A DNA stretch of 64,000 nt, from assembly GCA_900548185.1 (NCBI GenBank), contig URJJ01000001.1, forward strand, positions 1-64,000, in the 5' to 3' direction. The DNA is from an uncultured Opitutales bacterium. Its GTDB lineage: Bacteria; Verrucomicrobiota; Verrucomicrobiia; Opitutales; Intestinicryptomonadaceae. Shown here piece after piece: positions 53,779 through 63,061 of the stretch. Position 1 is the first letter of the stretch. Every line of letters starts with the position of its first letter. The notes beneath the pieces were generated by a model. The model saw nothing but the letters and a program-made list of their open reading frames with translations, ran no database searches and was not told where the DNA came from. Made by a program: the position numbers and the translations under genes.

Positions 53779-54405
53779 ATGAATATGAGAAATTACATAT
53801 TAATCTTGTCTATTTGCCTATTTCATTATATTTTAGGATATGTTGGTTTAGCCTTATTAGTCAAAGATTTTAAAATTGCATATTTTGTATCGGGAGCTTT
53901 ATTCTCGATGATTATAAGCTATGTGTTCTATTTTTTTATAGAAGTCTATTTGAAATATCGAAATAATAATTGGAAATTTATTAACATTATTGATTCGTTT
54001 ATTGGATGGACTTTTGGTGGATTATATGGTTGTTATATCTTTTTTGTAGTGGCTTTTCAAATTGCCTATCCAAATCCACATTACCTCTGGGGGCTATTCT
54101 CTGGAAGCCTTTTTGGCGGTATTTTTGGTGCTATTTTTGGTGAGAAAATTTTCGATATTTTCAATAATAATGCTTATAATAAAAGCCTTTGTGAAATAGG
54201 TAAAAAATCTTTTCTAGAGTTGGCAGTTTTGGGATCTTTTCTAGGAACGATTTTAAGCGGCGCAATTTTATTTGCACTGGATATTCAACACCTGTCTGTC
54301 GTTGCCTTTTTTATATTATATCCATTTTCAATATGTTATATCGCCTTGCTGAAAATTTTCGACTACTTCTTGAAGAAGTATTTTAAGTTTGTTAAAAAAG
54401 TATGA
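53779..54405 (+). CDS. multi-pass membrane protein in the AT-rich region
   Basis: 208 residues, about five to six strongly hydrophobic segments with glycine-rich turns (WGLFSGSLFGGIFGAIFGEKIF). No family recognised. Codon use is extremely A/T-rich, unlike anything outside 53.5-57.7 kb. Possibly an immunity-type or transport protein of a mobile element; function unknown. Confidence 0.65.
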   Translation: MNMRNYILILSICLFHYILGYVGLALLVKDFKIAYFVSGALFSMIISYVFYFFIEVYLKYRNNNWKFINIIDSFIGWTFGGLYGCYIFFVVAFQIAYPNPHYLWGLFSGSLFGGIFGAIFGEKIFDIFNNNAYNKSLCEIGKKSFLELAVLGSFLGTILSGAILFALDIQHLSVVAFFILYPFSICYIALLKIFDYFLKKYFKFVKKV

Positions 54406-54717
54406 ACTTCTATGGCAATTAGAATTTGATTTATTGAACAATTGAATATACGGATACTTCAATTCCGAAAGGTGTAAAAAATATTATTACGGAGTTGATT
54501 CACTTGATTCAATATATTCATATGGATGAATGGGAGGGCTTTGCATGATTGATTTTGATAATGAGGTTGGATTTGTTTTTAGCGGAGCAAATACGAATGT
54601 AGAAAGTATTTTCTCGGTAGATGCGAATTGTGTGGTATTGGCGATTATTTTTATTTAAACTATGGAAAAATATTCTTGGAGTTCTTGTTTTTAACAACTT
54701 AGGTGCAAAACATTATT
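54406..54717. other. decayed reading frames
   Basis: 312 AT-rich bases. Short frames with coding-like pieces (GVKNIITELIHLIQYIHMDEWEGFA, then MIDFDNEVGFVFSGANTNVESIF near 54,545) break off in stops. A 20-base stretch with TTATTTTTATT (54,642 on) resembles one near 53,617, hinting at a duplicated and decayed gene. Confidence 0.35.
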
Positions 54718-55773
54718 ATGGAAAATAGCGTTATGACAAAAAAGACACCTTTAACTTTCTTTTTTTATTTTCTTTCCATCATCCTTTCAAGTTTGTATGC
54801 GGGTACTTTATCGCAGGATATTTTAACGCAGAATGCAACTTATTTTAATTCGCATTTTACAAAAATTTCTGAGGTTAAAAAATCCGAGAGTGATGCCAGC
54901 TTCATTTATGATTTGGGGAAATGTTATTATTTCGGTATAGGGGTCGAGGAATCCAAAGAAAAGGCAATTAAGCTTTTAATTGAATCGTCTAGGTTAGAAG
55001 AGTCAGATGCTGCTCTCCTTTTATCTTATTACTATCTAGTATTAAAAAAGGATACGGGCGAATGTTTAAAATGGCTGAAATATTCGTCCAAAGAAGGTAA
55101 TTTGCAAGCTAAAGGATTGTTAGATTATTTATTCTTTTTTGGAGGAATATTAGAATTTGTTGGCATAGATGATTTGCACAGCAAATCTTTTGATGAAATA
55201 AGACTTAGAGCCATAAACGGAGATCAAGCGAGTCAACTTCTGCTGGGCGAAATTTATTACGCAAATAAAGAGTATAAACAGGCGTTCTTAGCTTTCAAAG
55301 AAATTGCCGAGAAAGGTAATTCCGTGGCGTCCATAGCGTTATTGTATATGGGAGAATGTTATTATTATGGAAGGGGAGTTGAACAAAGTTACAAAAGAGC
55401 CTTTGAATATTTTTCTAAATCCGAAAGTGCCCAACTTTGGATTGGGAAATGCTATTACTATGGGCATGGCGTATCTCAAGATTTTTCGAAAGCCTTTGAT
55501 ATCTTCAACGAGATATTGGAAATGGATAAAACTAATATAGAATGTAAAGTTTTTCTTGGGCAATCTTACCTATTTGGCAATGGGGTTGATGTAGACTATA
55601 AAAAAGCTGTTGAATATTTTTCAAATGCTGCTGGATTCTGGAATCCAGACGGGGAATATTGGCTTTCCTATTGCTATTACTTCGGCAAAGGCGTAGATAA
55701 AGATCTTGTAAATGCTCTTATTCTTGCAAGAATGTATGAAATGCAAGAGGGAACAAAATCATATTTAGATTAG
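54718..55773 (+). CDS. exported Sel1-repeat protein
   Basis: 351 residues: signal-type segment (KKTPLTFFFYFLSIILSSLYA) followed by about seven Sel1/TPR-like repeats of ~36 residues, e.g. DLGKCYYFGIGVEESKEKAIKLL, YMGECYYYGRGVEQSYKRAFEYF, WIGKCYYYGHGVSQDFSKAFDIF, YLFGNGVDVDYKKAVEYF and YCYYFGKGVDKDL. Sel1 solenoids mediate protein-protein contacts. Start ambiguous: GTG 54703, ATG 54718 or ATG 54733. Very AT-rich. In many genomes such genes neighbour toxin or effector loci; no partner is intact here. Confidence 0.88.
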   Translation: MENSVMTKKTPLTFFFYFLSIILSSLYAGTLSQDILTQNATYFNSHFTKISEVKKSESDASFIYDLGKCYYFGIGVEESKEKAIKLLIESSRLEESDAALLLSYYYLVLKKDTGECLKWLKYSSKEGNLQAKGLLDYLFFFGGILEFVGIDDLHSKSFDEIRLRAINGDQASQLLLGEIYYANKEYKQAFLAFKEIAEKGNSVASIALLYMGECYYYGRGVEQSYKRAFEYFSKSESAQLWIGKCYYYGHGVSQDFSKAFDIFNEILEMDKTNIECKVFLGQSYLFGNGVDVDYKKAVEYFSNAAGFWNPDGEYWLSYCYYFGKGVDKDLVNALILARMYEMQEGTKSYLD

Positions 55774-56000
55774 TGCTTTCTTTATCCGCATTTTTTCTAA
55801 CATCTTCTTTTTATATAATCGTATATAAAATACCTAAACGATTAAAACCATGTGAATATGATATGGATAAGCTTTTTTGAAATGCATAAAAATGCAAGAA
55901 ATAACCTTGCGTAAAAATATTCAGGATGCTGAAAATATTGTGATGTTTAGGGAAGGGAGGCTTTAGAAACTCGTAAGGCCAGTGGCAAAGAGAACTTATT

Positions 56001-56513
56001 ATGAAAAAAGTATTAAGTATTTTGTTTGTAGCGTATTTCTGCTGTTCCTGCGCATATGATACGAAAGAAGATTTCAAAGAAAGGGTTAAGTGGTATATGA
56101 CAATTGATGATGCAATTTGTTTGCATGAAAAGCCTGTTAGATTTGACAAAACCTACAATACAAAGACACCGATATTAGGTTATGCTTGTTTTGAATTAAA
56201 AAATAAGCCTAATTTAAAAGACTTCAAATTAGAAGAAGTCAGCGAGTTGTCTACGGAAAAGGATAGAAAACTATTTAAAGATTCGCAGGCCGCATTATTG
56301 CATATAATTTCAAAGTCGGAAGATTCTGAGGCAAAGGTTGCACTTTCAAATTTTCTAAAAAAGTACCATGATAATATAATATTTGTATACAGAAAAGATT
56401 ATCCTTTGATTCTTCGAATTGAGAATAATAATATAATTAGATTTATCTTCTATGGAGTAGTTTTTAGCCCATCGTCTGAAATGATTTATTACATTATATT
56501 GTACTATCCTTAG
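56001..56513 (+). CDS. small lipoprotein of unknown function
   Basis: 170 residues. N-terminus MKKVLSILFVAYFCCSCAYD ends in a lipobox-like CCSC (Cys17). The mature part is acidic/basic mixed with a C-terminal hydrophobic beta region (RIENNNIIRFIFYGVVFSPS). No family recognised; AT-rich like its neighbours. Probably anchored in the envelope. Confidence 0.65.
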   Translation: MKKVLSILFVAYFCCSCAYDTKEDFKERVKWYMTIDDAICLHEKPVRFDKTYNTKTPILGYACFELKNKPNLKDFKLEEVSELSTEKDRKLFKDSQAALLHIISKSEDSEAKVALSNFLKKYHDNIIFVYRKDYPLILRIENNNIIRFIFYGVVFSPSSEMIYYIILYYP

Positions 56514-57080
56514 AAATGGAAAAATTTCCTCTGCAATAAAATGATTTTTGTGTTTCGGATTGAACTTTTATATACCTGATTGAACATAAATTAAGAAGAA
56601 AATTCCACTGCACCCCCAAAGACCAATCTCCACGTTTTACGCTAATAATGAGGGGGCAATCGATTCTATGCAGATATTTGTGTGTAGTGGAGTAGGGTGG
56701 GATTTTTATCGGGCTTCGGGAAGAAATTGTCTATATACAAATACGACTGGAATTGATACAACTGCAAATCCTAATGCCAAAGGAATATTCTTTGAGCCGT
56801 CAATTGTGAGAGCATATTGGAAATAATGTTACAGGAGCAAGCAGTTGAACTCAATTTCCGGGAAATTCCTATGGGGCTGCCTATGCGGGGCTACCTGGTC
56901 TTGTGCCTGATAATACCTTGCTATATCATCCACATGTAAAAAATACTCTCAGATTGTCTGAATGCCATAAAATAATATTCAAAGGGAAAGAATAATCTTA
57001 CTAACATGAGGGTTGTGAGTTAAAGCCCAAATTCCAGAGTCAGTTGTAAAATCCTATATATTGGCAACCCGTATGTTTTG
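56514..57080. other. stretch with decayed gene fragments
   Basis: 567 bases, AT-rich. A frame open from about 56,602 to 56,826 (STFYANNEGAIDSMQIFVC..., ending SIVRAYWK) and a second phase at 56,841-56,996 (NSYGAAYAGLPGLVPDNTLL..., ending IIFKGKE) look like two frameshifted parts of one old protein. No start, family or intact product. Confidence 0.4.
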
Positions 57081-57458
57081 TCAGTTGTAGATGGAATTGA
57101 AGAAACTCCGGGCATCGGCCTTTGAAATCCCGTGCATGTTCACGTATCTTGAACGCAGCAGGGAATTGTCACGATGCCCCATATTTATTTGCAGGCGCGG
57201 CAAATCGCTAAAGTGCTTTGCATGGTGCGAGGCATAGGTGTGTCGCAAGACATTTTGTATCCATACTCCCGCAAATCCAGAATCAGCTCGTATTTTTGTC
57301 CATCTGCGGTTCCAGTTGGGCGGACAAATGTGTTGTTGGGTAAAATTGCCGCATCCGAGCAACAGCCGATTCAGGGCGGGGCATATTTCGACATGCCTGA
57401 CTCCCCCGGTTTTGCTGCATTTTAAACGTATGGTAATGGAGTTTTCCTTTAATCTATA
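57081..57458 (-). pseudogene. degraded tyrosine recombinase (integrase) at tRNA-Ser
   Basis: The open frame encodes an integrase C-terminal catalytic part: SKTGGVRHVEICPAL, then VLRHTYASHHAKHF (the arginine/histidine motif, but Asn where the family's first His would be), MGHRDNSLL with the third active-site histidine and SRYVNMHG with a candidate nucleophilic tyrosine. It is interrupted at 57,459-57,461 by a stop; homologous-looking pieces continue upstream in other phases (to about 57,600). No N-terminal DNA-binding domain. It lies 224 bases from the tRNA-Ser 3' end, in the same direction. Confidence 0.82.
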
Positions 57459-57681
57459 TTATCGGTATCAAATTTCTTCGATCTTCGTTGAAGAACTTAG
57501 CTTCACAATATCGTCGCCAACTCGTGGTGCCAAGTGGCGGTTGCAGTTTAGTTGCACGTCTGGTGTGTTCGGGCTTTTATTGAACCCTAATAATCAAGTA
57601 GTTGCAAACAGGGGTGTTGTCTCATAAATAAGCCCAGATTCAGAACTTGCTGAAAATGGGCTTGTTGCGCGAAATTTTAAA

Positions 57682-57768
57682 CGGAGAGAGAGGGATTCGA
57701 ACCCCCGGTAGACTTACGCCCACACCTGATTTCGAGTCAGGCACAATCGACCACTCTGTCATCTCTCC
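57682..57768 (-). tRNA. tRNA-Ser(CGA)
   Basis: 87-base tRNA on the minus strand. Acceptor stem GGAGAGA/TCTCTCC with discriminator G; anticodon stem CCTGA/TCAGG around loop CTCGAAA, giving anticodon CGA (reads UCG). A long variable arm between anticodon and T arms is the class II hallmark of serine tRNAs. T arm GGGGG-TTCGAAT-CCCTC. CCA is not encoded. A degraded integrase lies on its 3' side. Confidence 0.96.
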
Positions 57769-57990
57769 TGTTTGGAATATGAAAGCTTTGGTCCAAAGCA
57801 ATCATATTTGAAAGTTAAAAATAATCGTTCATAAAACTGAAAAGGTCAATCGTTTTTTTTATGCCAAATTCAAATAGGCGAATATTTGATGGCAATCTTC
57901 CGAGGCACATTTGTTAGTGGCGGCAGGATGGGGCGGGGGATGTCGGCATTCCCATGCCTTGTCCATAGGGCGCGGTTTGGGGGATCGCGC

Positions 57991-58512
57991 TCAGGAAAAT
58001 ATGGATATAAATCTCTCCCAGAGGGTGGGGTCGAGGTTTGCTCCGGTTTCCGATATCTGTCCGGAGGAATTCACTGTGAAGCTCTTCAGGCTGGGGCCGG
58101 ATTTCCCCAGCGAAAGCGGCGCGGTAGAATCAACCCTTATTGAATTGTCCGCTCCCGCTTCGATTTTTATGCGGGCGCCTCCTACCGCGCCGACAGCTTC
58201 CATAACTTCAGATATTTCTGCAAAGGGAATCCTCTTTGCGGCCTTGCGTATCTCCGCTTCAACCTGCGCTTTCACAAGAAATGGCGCCTCTATCTCGCGC
58301 TCCATTATTTCGCCTTCGCAAGAAACCTTAAGTTTTGATACGGAAGCGACAGTCATGCCCATGTATTTTATCCCAACCGGGGTGTCGGTGGAAAATGACA
58401 GAGAATCGCCGTCGGAGGAAATTTCAATGCACGCTCCGGCGTCGCACTGGGCGTATTTTGAATCGATTTCGTTTGCAGATTTCAGGGATATTGTGGCTTC
58501 GGGAATTTTCAT
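57991..58512 (-). CDS. hypothetical protein
   Basis: 173 residues, no signal peptide or membrane helix. Composition is beta-rich at the N-terminus (ISLKSANEIDSKYAQ; DGDSLSFSTDTPVGIKYMGMTVASVS) with a central helix (EAPFLVKAQVEAEIRKAAKRIPFAEISEVMEAVGAVGGA). I recognise no family. Codon use is normal for the genome. The opposite strand is also open but serine-rich and less protein-like, so this strand is preferred. Confidence 0.55.
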   Translation of the reverse strand: MKIPEATISLKSANEIDSKYAQCDAGACIEISSDGDSLSFSTDTPVGIKYMGMTVASVSKLKVSCEGEIMEREIEAPFLVKAQVEAEIRKAAKRIPFAEISEVMEAVGAVGGARIKIEAGADNSIRVDSTAPLSLGKSGPSLKSFTVNSSGQISETGANLDPTLWERFISIFS

Positions 58513-58922
58513 ATAAAATTTTTCCTCGAACCTTATTTCCGCCTTTTCATGCGGTCAATCCCAAATCCGCGCCCGGGGGAGTGCAGGGATTGGAATCCAA
58601 TGGAGGAAAGGGGAACGCGGATGGCAAGGCTTTCGGGCGAGGGATGGCAGAACTTCTGCGGGTAAATTCCATTTTAGGATGCGTTTCCCGCTTCAAAATT
58701 TGCGCCGGGGGCTACATTCGCCTGTCTGCCACGTCTCATCCCGCAAAAAAAATCCGACGCAGAGGGCGGCAGAATTTTCGTCTGCGCCTGCGGTTCCGTC
58801 CGTGTTCGTGCCGGCCCTGTTATGGCGCCACAGTTTTTTGGGGAGGGGGATTTTTGCATCCTCCGCCGGCCGTCTTGTTGCGGATATAAAAGAGTGCGTC
58901 CCGTCTTCGGCGTTTCGCCGCG
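58513..58922. other. intergenic stretch, no gene seen
   Basis: 410 bases between the leftward AEC gene and the hypothetical gene. It holds a hairpin (58757-58787) next to an A8 run that could end the AEC transcript. No other feature recognised. Confidence 0.45.
58745..58787 (-). terminator. possible terminator of the AEC gene
   Basis: On the minus strand GCGCAGA and TCTGCGT pair with a 17-base loop and run into T8 (A8 at 58745-58752). The long loop and its distance from the stop lower confidence. Confidence 0.4.
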
Positions 58923-59882
58923 CTATTCCCGGCCAATCAGCGAAAAGCCTATCGAAATCCACAGCGGAAGCGTCACTATGGCCGCCGCGCATGTGGCGAT
59001 GGTTATGTGTACGGACATCTTTGGAAATCCTCCGAAATGCTTTGCCAGCACTGCGGCCGTCACGCCGCACGGGGCGAGGGCCTGGAACACCAGAAGCTCC
59101 TTGAGCGCGTAGTCTATGTCCAAAAAATACGCTGCGGCGAGAAAGAGCGCGGGAATAGCTAACATCCTCACCGCCACTGCCGCCGCTATCACTTTTATGC
59201 GCACCTCGCCGCCGCCTCCGAAGTCGTAAAGGAGGTTGCCGAACATGAAAAGGTTGAGGGGAATCGCGCAGCCGCCGATGAGTTTGAGGGTGTTTTTTGC
59301 AGCCTGCGGAACCCAGTCCGCAGCTCCCGTCCACGTCAGAAGAAGGGCCGCAAAGACGACCACTATGGGCCCGCGCGCAAACATCCTGAAGGAAAATTTC
59401 GACGCCTGCGAAATCAGAAGGAATCCCGCCGACCAGAACACGAGGTCGCATCCGACGTTGTGCGTGAACACCAGCCCCAGCAGCGGGTCGGACGGGTCAG
59501 GGTAGAGGATTGCTATCATTGAGATTATGAAAAACCCGTAGTTGTGGACTCCGGTGGTTACAATGAACGTCCTCTGCCCGTCGCCTTTTTTCAGCGACAG
59601 CGCCTTTGAGGCGAGCCACGCTATTGCGAGGCATCCGGCCATTCCCGCCGCGCCTATCGAGATTGCCGCCAGCGAAAACGGGACGCTTTTTAGCTTCTCG
59701 TTTCCGAGCATGTTAAAAAGTATGAAGCAGGGCAGGGAGACGTCTATTGCCATCTTCATGAATGAGCTGTCCGCCACCGGGTTCATCCAGCCGAGCCTGC
59801 GCACGAGCCAGCCTACGAATATTGTCGCGTATATGGGCACAATCGCCCCGAGGGAGGCTTGAGCCATTGAAAAGTCCAGCAT
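58923..59882 (-). CDS. AEC-family (auxin efflux carrier-like) transporter
   Basis: 319 residues in two five-helix halves. Start VPIYATIFVGWLVRRLGWM; GVHNYGFFIISMIAILY and ALAPCGVTAAVLAKHFGG mark the crossing-helix regions of the AEC/bile-acid-type fold. AEC carriers move malate, malonate and other organic acids in bacteria. Divergent from the rubredoxin-ThDP gene, whose substrate could be a related organic acid (inference). Confidence 0.9.
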   Translation of the reverse strand: MLDFSMAQASLGAIVPIYATIFVGWLVRRLGWMNPVADSSFMKMAIDVSLPCFILFNMLGNEKLKSVPFSLAAISIGAAGMAGCLAIAWLASKALSLKKGDGQRTFIVTTGVHNYGFFIISMIAILYPDPSDPLLGLVFTHNVGCDLVFWSAGFLLISQASKFSFRMFARGPIVVVFAALLLTWTGAADWVPQAAKNTLKLIGGCAIPLNLFMFGNLLYDFGGGGEVRIKVIAAAVAVRMLAIPALFLAAAYFLDIDYALKELLVFQALAPCGVTAAVLAKHFGGFPKMSVHITIATCAAAIVTLPLWISIGFSLIGRE

Positions 59883-60064
59883 GGGCGAACCACCCTAGTC
59901 CGGAGCGGCGCGCCTTCAAGCCAAAAATTTCGCCCGTTTGCGTAGTGCGTTGGCGGAGGGATTTTTGGATGATAGTTTTGTTGACTTGCGCAGTCGGAAT
60001 GAAATCATTTTTTCCAAGGCGGCCGGACAATGCCGCGGAACCTTAAATATATGCAGGAAAAGCC

Positions 60065-61888
60065 ATGAAGTACGTATGCTCTATTTGCGCTTATGAATAT
60101 GACGAGGCCGCCGAAGGTGTGGAATTTTCCAAGCTTCCGGACACCTGGGTCTGCCCCGTGTGCGGGGTGGGCAAGGGGCTCTTTTCCGCGGCGGAGCCCG
60201 AACCTGCGCCGTCTGCCGCGCCCGCCGCCAAAGGCGGGGCGGAACCCGCCGGGGGCTCCTGCGAAACGGCGTGCGACGTCATTGCGGAAACGCTCGCCGG
60301 ATGCGGCGTAAAGTGGGTGTTCGGAATGGTGGGGCACTCAAACCTCGGGATGGCGGACTCCGTGCGCAGGCTCGCGGACGCCGGGCGGCTGGGCTTTGTC
60401 GGAATCCGCCACGAGGGTGCAGCCGCCTTTGCCTGCTCTGCGTACGGCAAGCTAACGGGAAGGCCCGCCGCCTGCCTCACCATAGCCGGGCCGGGCGCAA
60501 CGAACCTCATGACGGGCCTCTACGACGCAAAGCTGGACGGCGCTCCGGCGATAGCCCTGACGGGCCAGATTCCCTCCACGGCCGCTGGCTTTTACGAATT
60601 TCAGGAGATCGACCTCGCCCGCGCATTTTCCGACGTCGCCTGTTCGCAGCACACCCTTTCGGCTTCCTCCGCGTTCGGGAGGCTTGCGGCCGACGCCTAT
60701 GAAAACGCCGTCCTGCGCCGGGGAGTGTCGCAGATAATCCTCCCGGACGACGCCCAGACCCTTCCGGCCTGCGGCGCTGCTGCGGCCTCCCCCCGCAGGA
60801 ATTTACGCATGAGGGCGGTCCCCGATTCGGAACTTCTTGAAAAGGCGGCGAACGTCATTGCGTCCTCCTCGCGTCCCGTAATAATAGCGGGCGAGGGGGC
60901 CCGCGCCTGCCCGGAGTTTGTCGCGGAGCTTGCCGGGATTCTCAGGTGCCCGGTCCTAACTACTTACAGGGCGAAGGGGCTTCTGCCGGACTCCCATCCG
61001 CGAGCCTGCGGGGTCGTCGGGCGCAGCGGAACTCCGGTTGCCGCGCGCTTCCTCTCGGGGAGCGACTGCATCGTTGCCTGCGGCGTCGGGTTCAGCAACC
61101 ACAGCGCGATTCCAAAGGACATACCCGCAGTGCAGATAGACTGCGACGCCGCCGCGATAGGCCGGATGCGCCCCGTCGTAGCCGGCGTGTTGGGCGACTG
61201 CGCCCTGGCTATCGAGGGCCTTTGCGCGCTTCTTAAAGGCTCGTCGGGCCACTTTTCGGAAACTTCCGGGGAAATCGCCGGGGAGTGGGCTGCGTGGCGT
61301 TCGGAAAAGGCCGCCAGGGCCGCGAAGGGCCGCGAAGGCGCGCTCGCTCCGGCGCTTGTCGCGCGCGCGATGTCGGATGCGGTCGAGGAGGACGCCATAA
61401 TATCGGTTGACGTTGGCAACGTCGCGTACTGGTTCGGGAGGTATTTCGAGGCATCGCGACAGAGGTTTCTGCTTTCGTGGTATCTTGGTTCGATAGGGGT
61501 CGGCCTTCCGGCCGCCATGGGCGCGTGGTGCGCCGCAAGGGAGGAGGGGCCGCTCATGGGAAGGCCGGTTTGGGCGGTCGTAGGCGACGGCGGAATTGGC
61601 CAGTACCTCGCAGAATGGACTACCGCAGTGCGCTGCGGCATGGATATAAAGTGCGTCGTTTCAAACAATTCCGAACTCGCAAAGATTTCCCGCGAGCAGG
61701 AGATAGCCAAAATGAGCGTCTGGGAAACCGGGCTTTTGAATCCCTCGTTTGCGGAATTTTCCAGAAGCTGCGGCGCCCTGGGAATAAGGGTTGAAAAGGC
61801 TGCGGACCTCGCTCCGGCGCTCGCCGAGGCTGCGGCCCACAGGGGGCCGGCCCTGGTCGAAGTGATGACGGACCCGAATCTGGCGTGA
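60065..61888 (+). CDS. rubredoxin-ThDP enzyme fusion (pyruvate oxidase/acetolactate synthase-like)
   Basis: 607 residues. Residues 1-42 are a rubredoxin: Cys5-x2-Cys8, the EYDEAAEGVEF loop, LPDTWVCPVCG with Cys30-x2-Cys33. An Ala/Pro linker (42-65) leads to a full ThDP enzyme. RHEGAAAFAC carries the cofactor-activating Glu117, FYEFQE is like pyruvate oxidase, and GDG (507-509) through SNNS (Asn534-535) is the Mg-ThDP motif. The N-terminus of the second part (VIAETLAGCGVKWVFGMVGHSN) is complete. It probably decarboxylates a 2-oxoacid and passes electrons to the fused iron centre; whether it binds FAD cannot be seen. Confidence 0.85.
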   Translation: MKYVCSICAYEYDEAAEGVEFSKLPDTWVCPVCGVGKGLFSAAEPEPAPSAAPAAKGGAEPAGGSCETACDVIAETLAGCGVKWVFGMVGHSNLGMADSVRRLADAGRLGFVGIRHEGAAAFACSAYGKLTGRPAACLTIAGPGATNLMTGLYDAKLDGAPAIALTGQIPSTAAGFYEFQEIDLARAFSDVACSQHTLSASSAFGRLAADAYENAVLRRGVSQIILPDDAQTLPACGAAAASPRRNLRMRAVPDSELLEKAANVIASSSRPVIIAGEGARACPEFVAELAGILRCPVLTTYRAKGLLPDSHPRACGVVGRSGTPVAARFLSGSDCIVACGVGFSNHSAIPKDIPAVQIDCDAAAIGRMRPVVAGVLGDCALAIEGLCALLKGSSGHFSETSGEIAGEWAAWRSEKAARAAKGREGALAPALVARAMSDAVEEDAIISVDVGNVAYWFGRYFEASRQRFLLSWYLGSIGVGLPAAMGAWCAAREEGPLMGRPVWAVVGDGGIGQYLAEWTTAVRCGMDIKCVVSNNSELAKISREQEIAKMSVWETGLLNPSFAEFSRSCGALGIRVEKAADLAPALAEAAAHRGPALVEVMTDPNLA

Positions 61889-61982
61889 CGCCCCAGGCGA
61901 CCGCATTTGCGCGCGGGGCGGCTCCCGCATCCCTGCGCTTTGCCGCGTCGGGCATGGGGGAATTTTCCCGACGGGGGCGGGG

Positions 61983-62909
61983 TTATTTGGATTCCGGATT
62001 GGAGGCGGGGAGCATGTCGCGCCGCGCCTTGCTTTTCGTGACCATATATACGCCGGCAAATATCATGAGGGCCGCCGCTATTTTTTGCGGGGAGACCGAG
62101 TCGCGCATGGCCGCAACGGCTATCGCGGTCGACACCACCGGCTGGAGGTAGTTGTACATGCTGGCGGTAGTCGGCCTTATTCGCCTTATTGCCATCGGTA
62201 TTAGAAGGTATGCGGCAAACGTCGCCATAATGAAAACATAGGCCATGGCCGCCGCCGCCTCAAGGTCCAGGGGGCCTTTCATCGGGGCCGCGAGGCCGCG
62301 CCACGTGAGCGGCAGCAGGGCAAGGAATGAAAAGAGGAACATCCATTTCATCATGGTGACTGCCGAGTACTTCTCTGCAAGCGGCTTTGAAATAACGAAG
62401 TAAATCGAATACATGAAAGCGCTCGCAAGCGCCATCATGTTCCCAGCCGCACCCCCTTGGCCGGCCTGCGCACCTCCGCCGGCCGAGACTACGAGCCACA
62501 CGGCCCCCGCAGCTCCCGTAAACACGCCCGCCGTCTTGAGCCACGTTATCGGCTCGCCCAGTATGAGCGCGGCGAACACCATGACGAATACGGGGGTTGA
62601 TGTGGTTATCACGGAGGCGTCCACGGGGGAAGTCGAGCTCAGCCCCCTTATGAAGAGGTACTGGTTTATCGCCGTCCCGCACAGTCCGCAGAGGAGGAGC
62701 TTCCAAATGTCGCGCCCTGGCACCTTCTCGCGCCCGGCAAAGAGCGACGCCGCCCAAAAGAGGGCGCAGGCGGAGGCCATGCGCAGTATCGTGTGCTGGT
62801 CCGGCGAGAGCCTCTCGCTCAAGAGCCATTTTGAAACCGGCGTATTTATGCCGAAAATCACGTTTACTGCGATAATCAGCGTGTGCCCGTAGATTCGTTC
62901 CCTGGTCAC
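61983..62909 (-). CDS. EamA-family (DMT) transporter
   Basis: 308 residues, ten membrane helices in two EamA repeats (VIFGINTPVSKWLLSERLSPDQHTILR; FMYSIYFVISKPLAEKYSAVTMMKWMF). Motifs such as INQYLFIRGL, SVDASVITTSTPVF-like PVDASVITTSTPVFVMVFAALILGEP and PVVSTAIAV fit RhaT/EamA exporters. Substrate unknown (metabolites, amino acids). Start ATG 62909. Confidence 0.92.
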   Translation of the reverse strand: MTRERIYGHTLIIAVNVIFGINTPVSKWLLSERLSPDQHTILRMASACALFWAASLFAGREKVPGRDIWKLLLCGLCGTAINQYLFIRGLSSTSPVDASVITTSTPVFVMVFAALILGEPITWLKTAGVFTGAAGAVWLVVSAGGGAQAGQGGAAGNMMALASAFMYSIYFVISKPLAEKYSAVTMMKWMFLFSFLALLPLTWRGLAAPMKGPLDLEAAAAMAYVFIMATFAAYLLIPMAIRRIRPTTASMYNYLQPVVSTAIAVAAMRDSVSPQKIAAALMIFAGVYMVTKSKARRDMLPASNPESK

Positions 62910-63061
62910 GTCCTTTGGAGTTTTGCGTTTTATTGCTTGGAAGGAGGCGGAGGCTGCCCCTCGGGGCGCGCGGCGTCAAGCGCCAAATATTCCGGCCCGA
63001 AAGGATATTTGGCAAAAAAACGAGTTGAAAAGCGGAGGGATTTTTCTTTTACTCGGCGATT

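Noticed and set aside
57682..57708. Second copy of the tRNA-Ser 3' end as an att site near 43 or 53 kb
   Set aside because: I looked for GGGATTCGAACCC-type sequence in 42.5-57.6 kb and found none, so no attachment pair is called.
57911..58516. Plus-strand open frame of 201 codons
   Set aside because: Serine- and proline-rich composition mirrors the minus-strand gene at 57991-58512, which reads more like a real protein.
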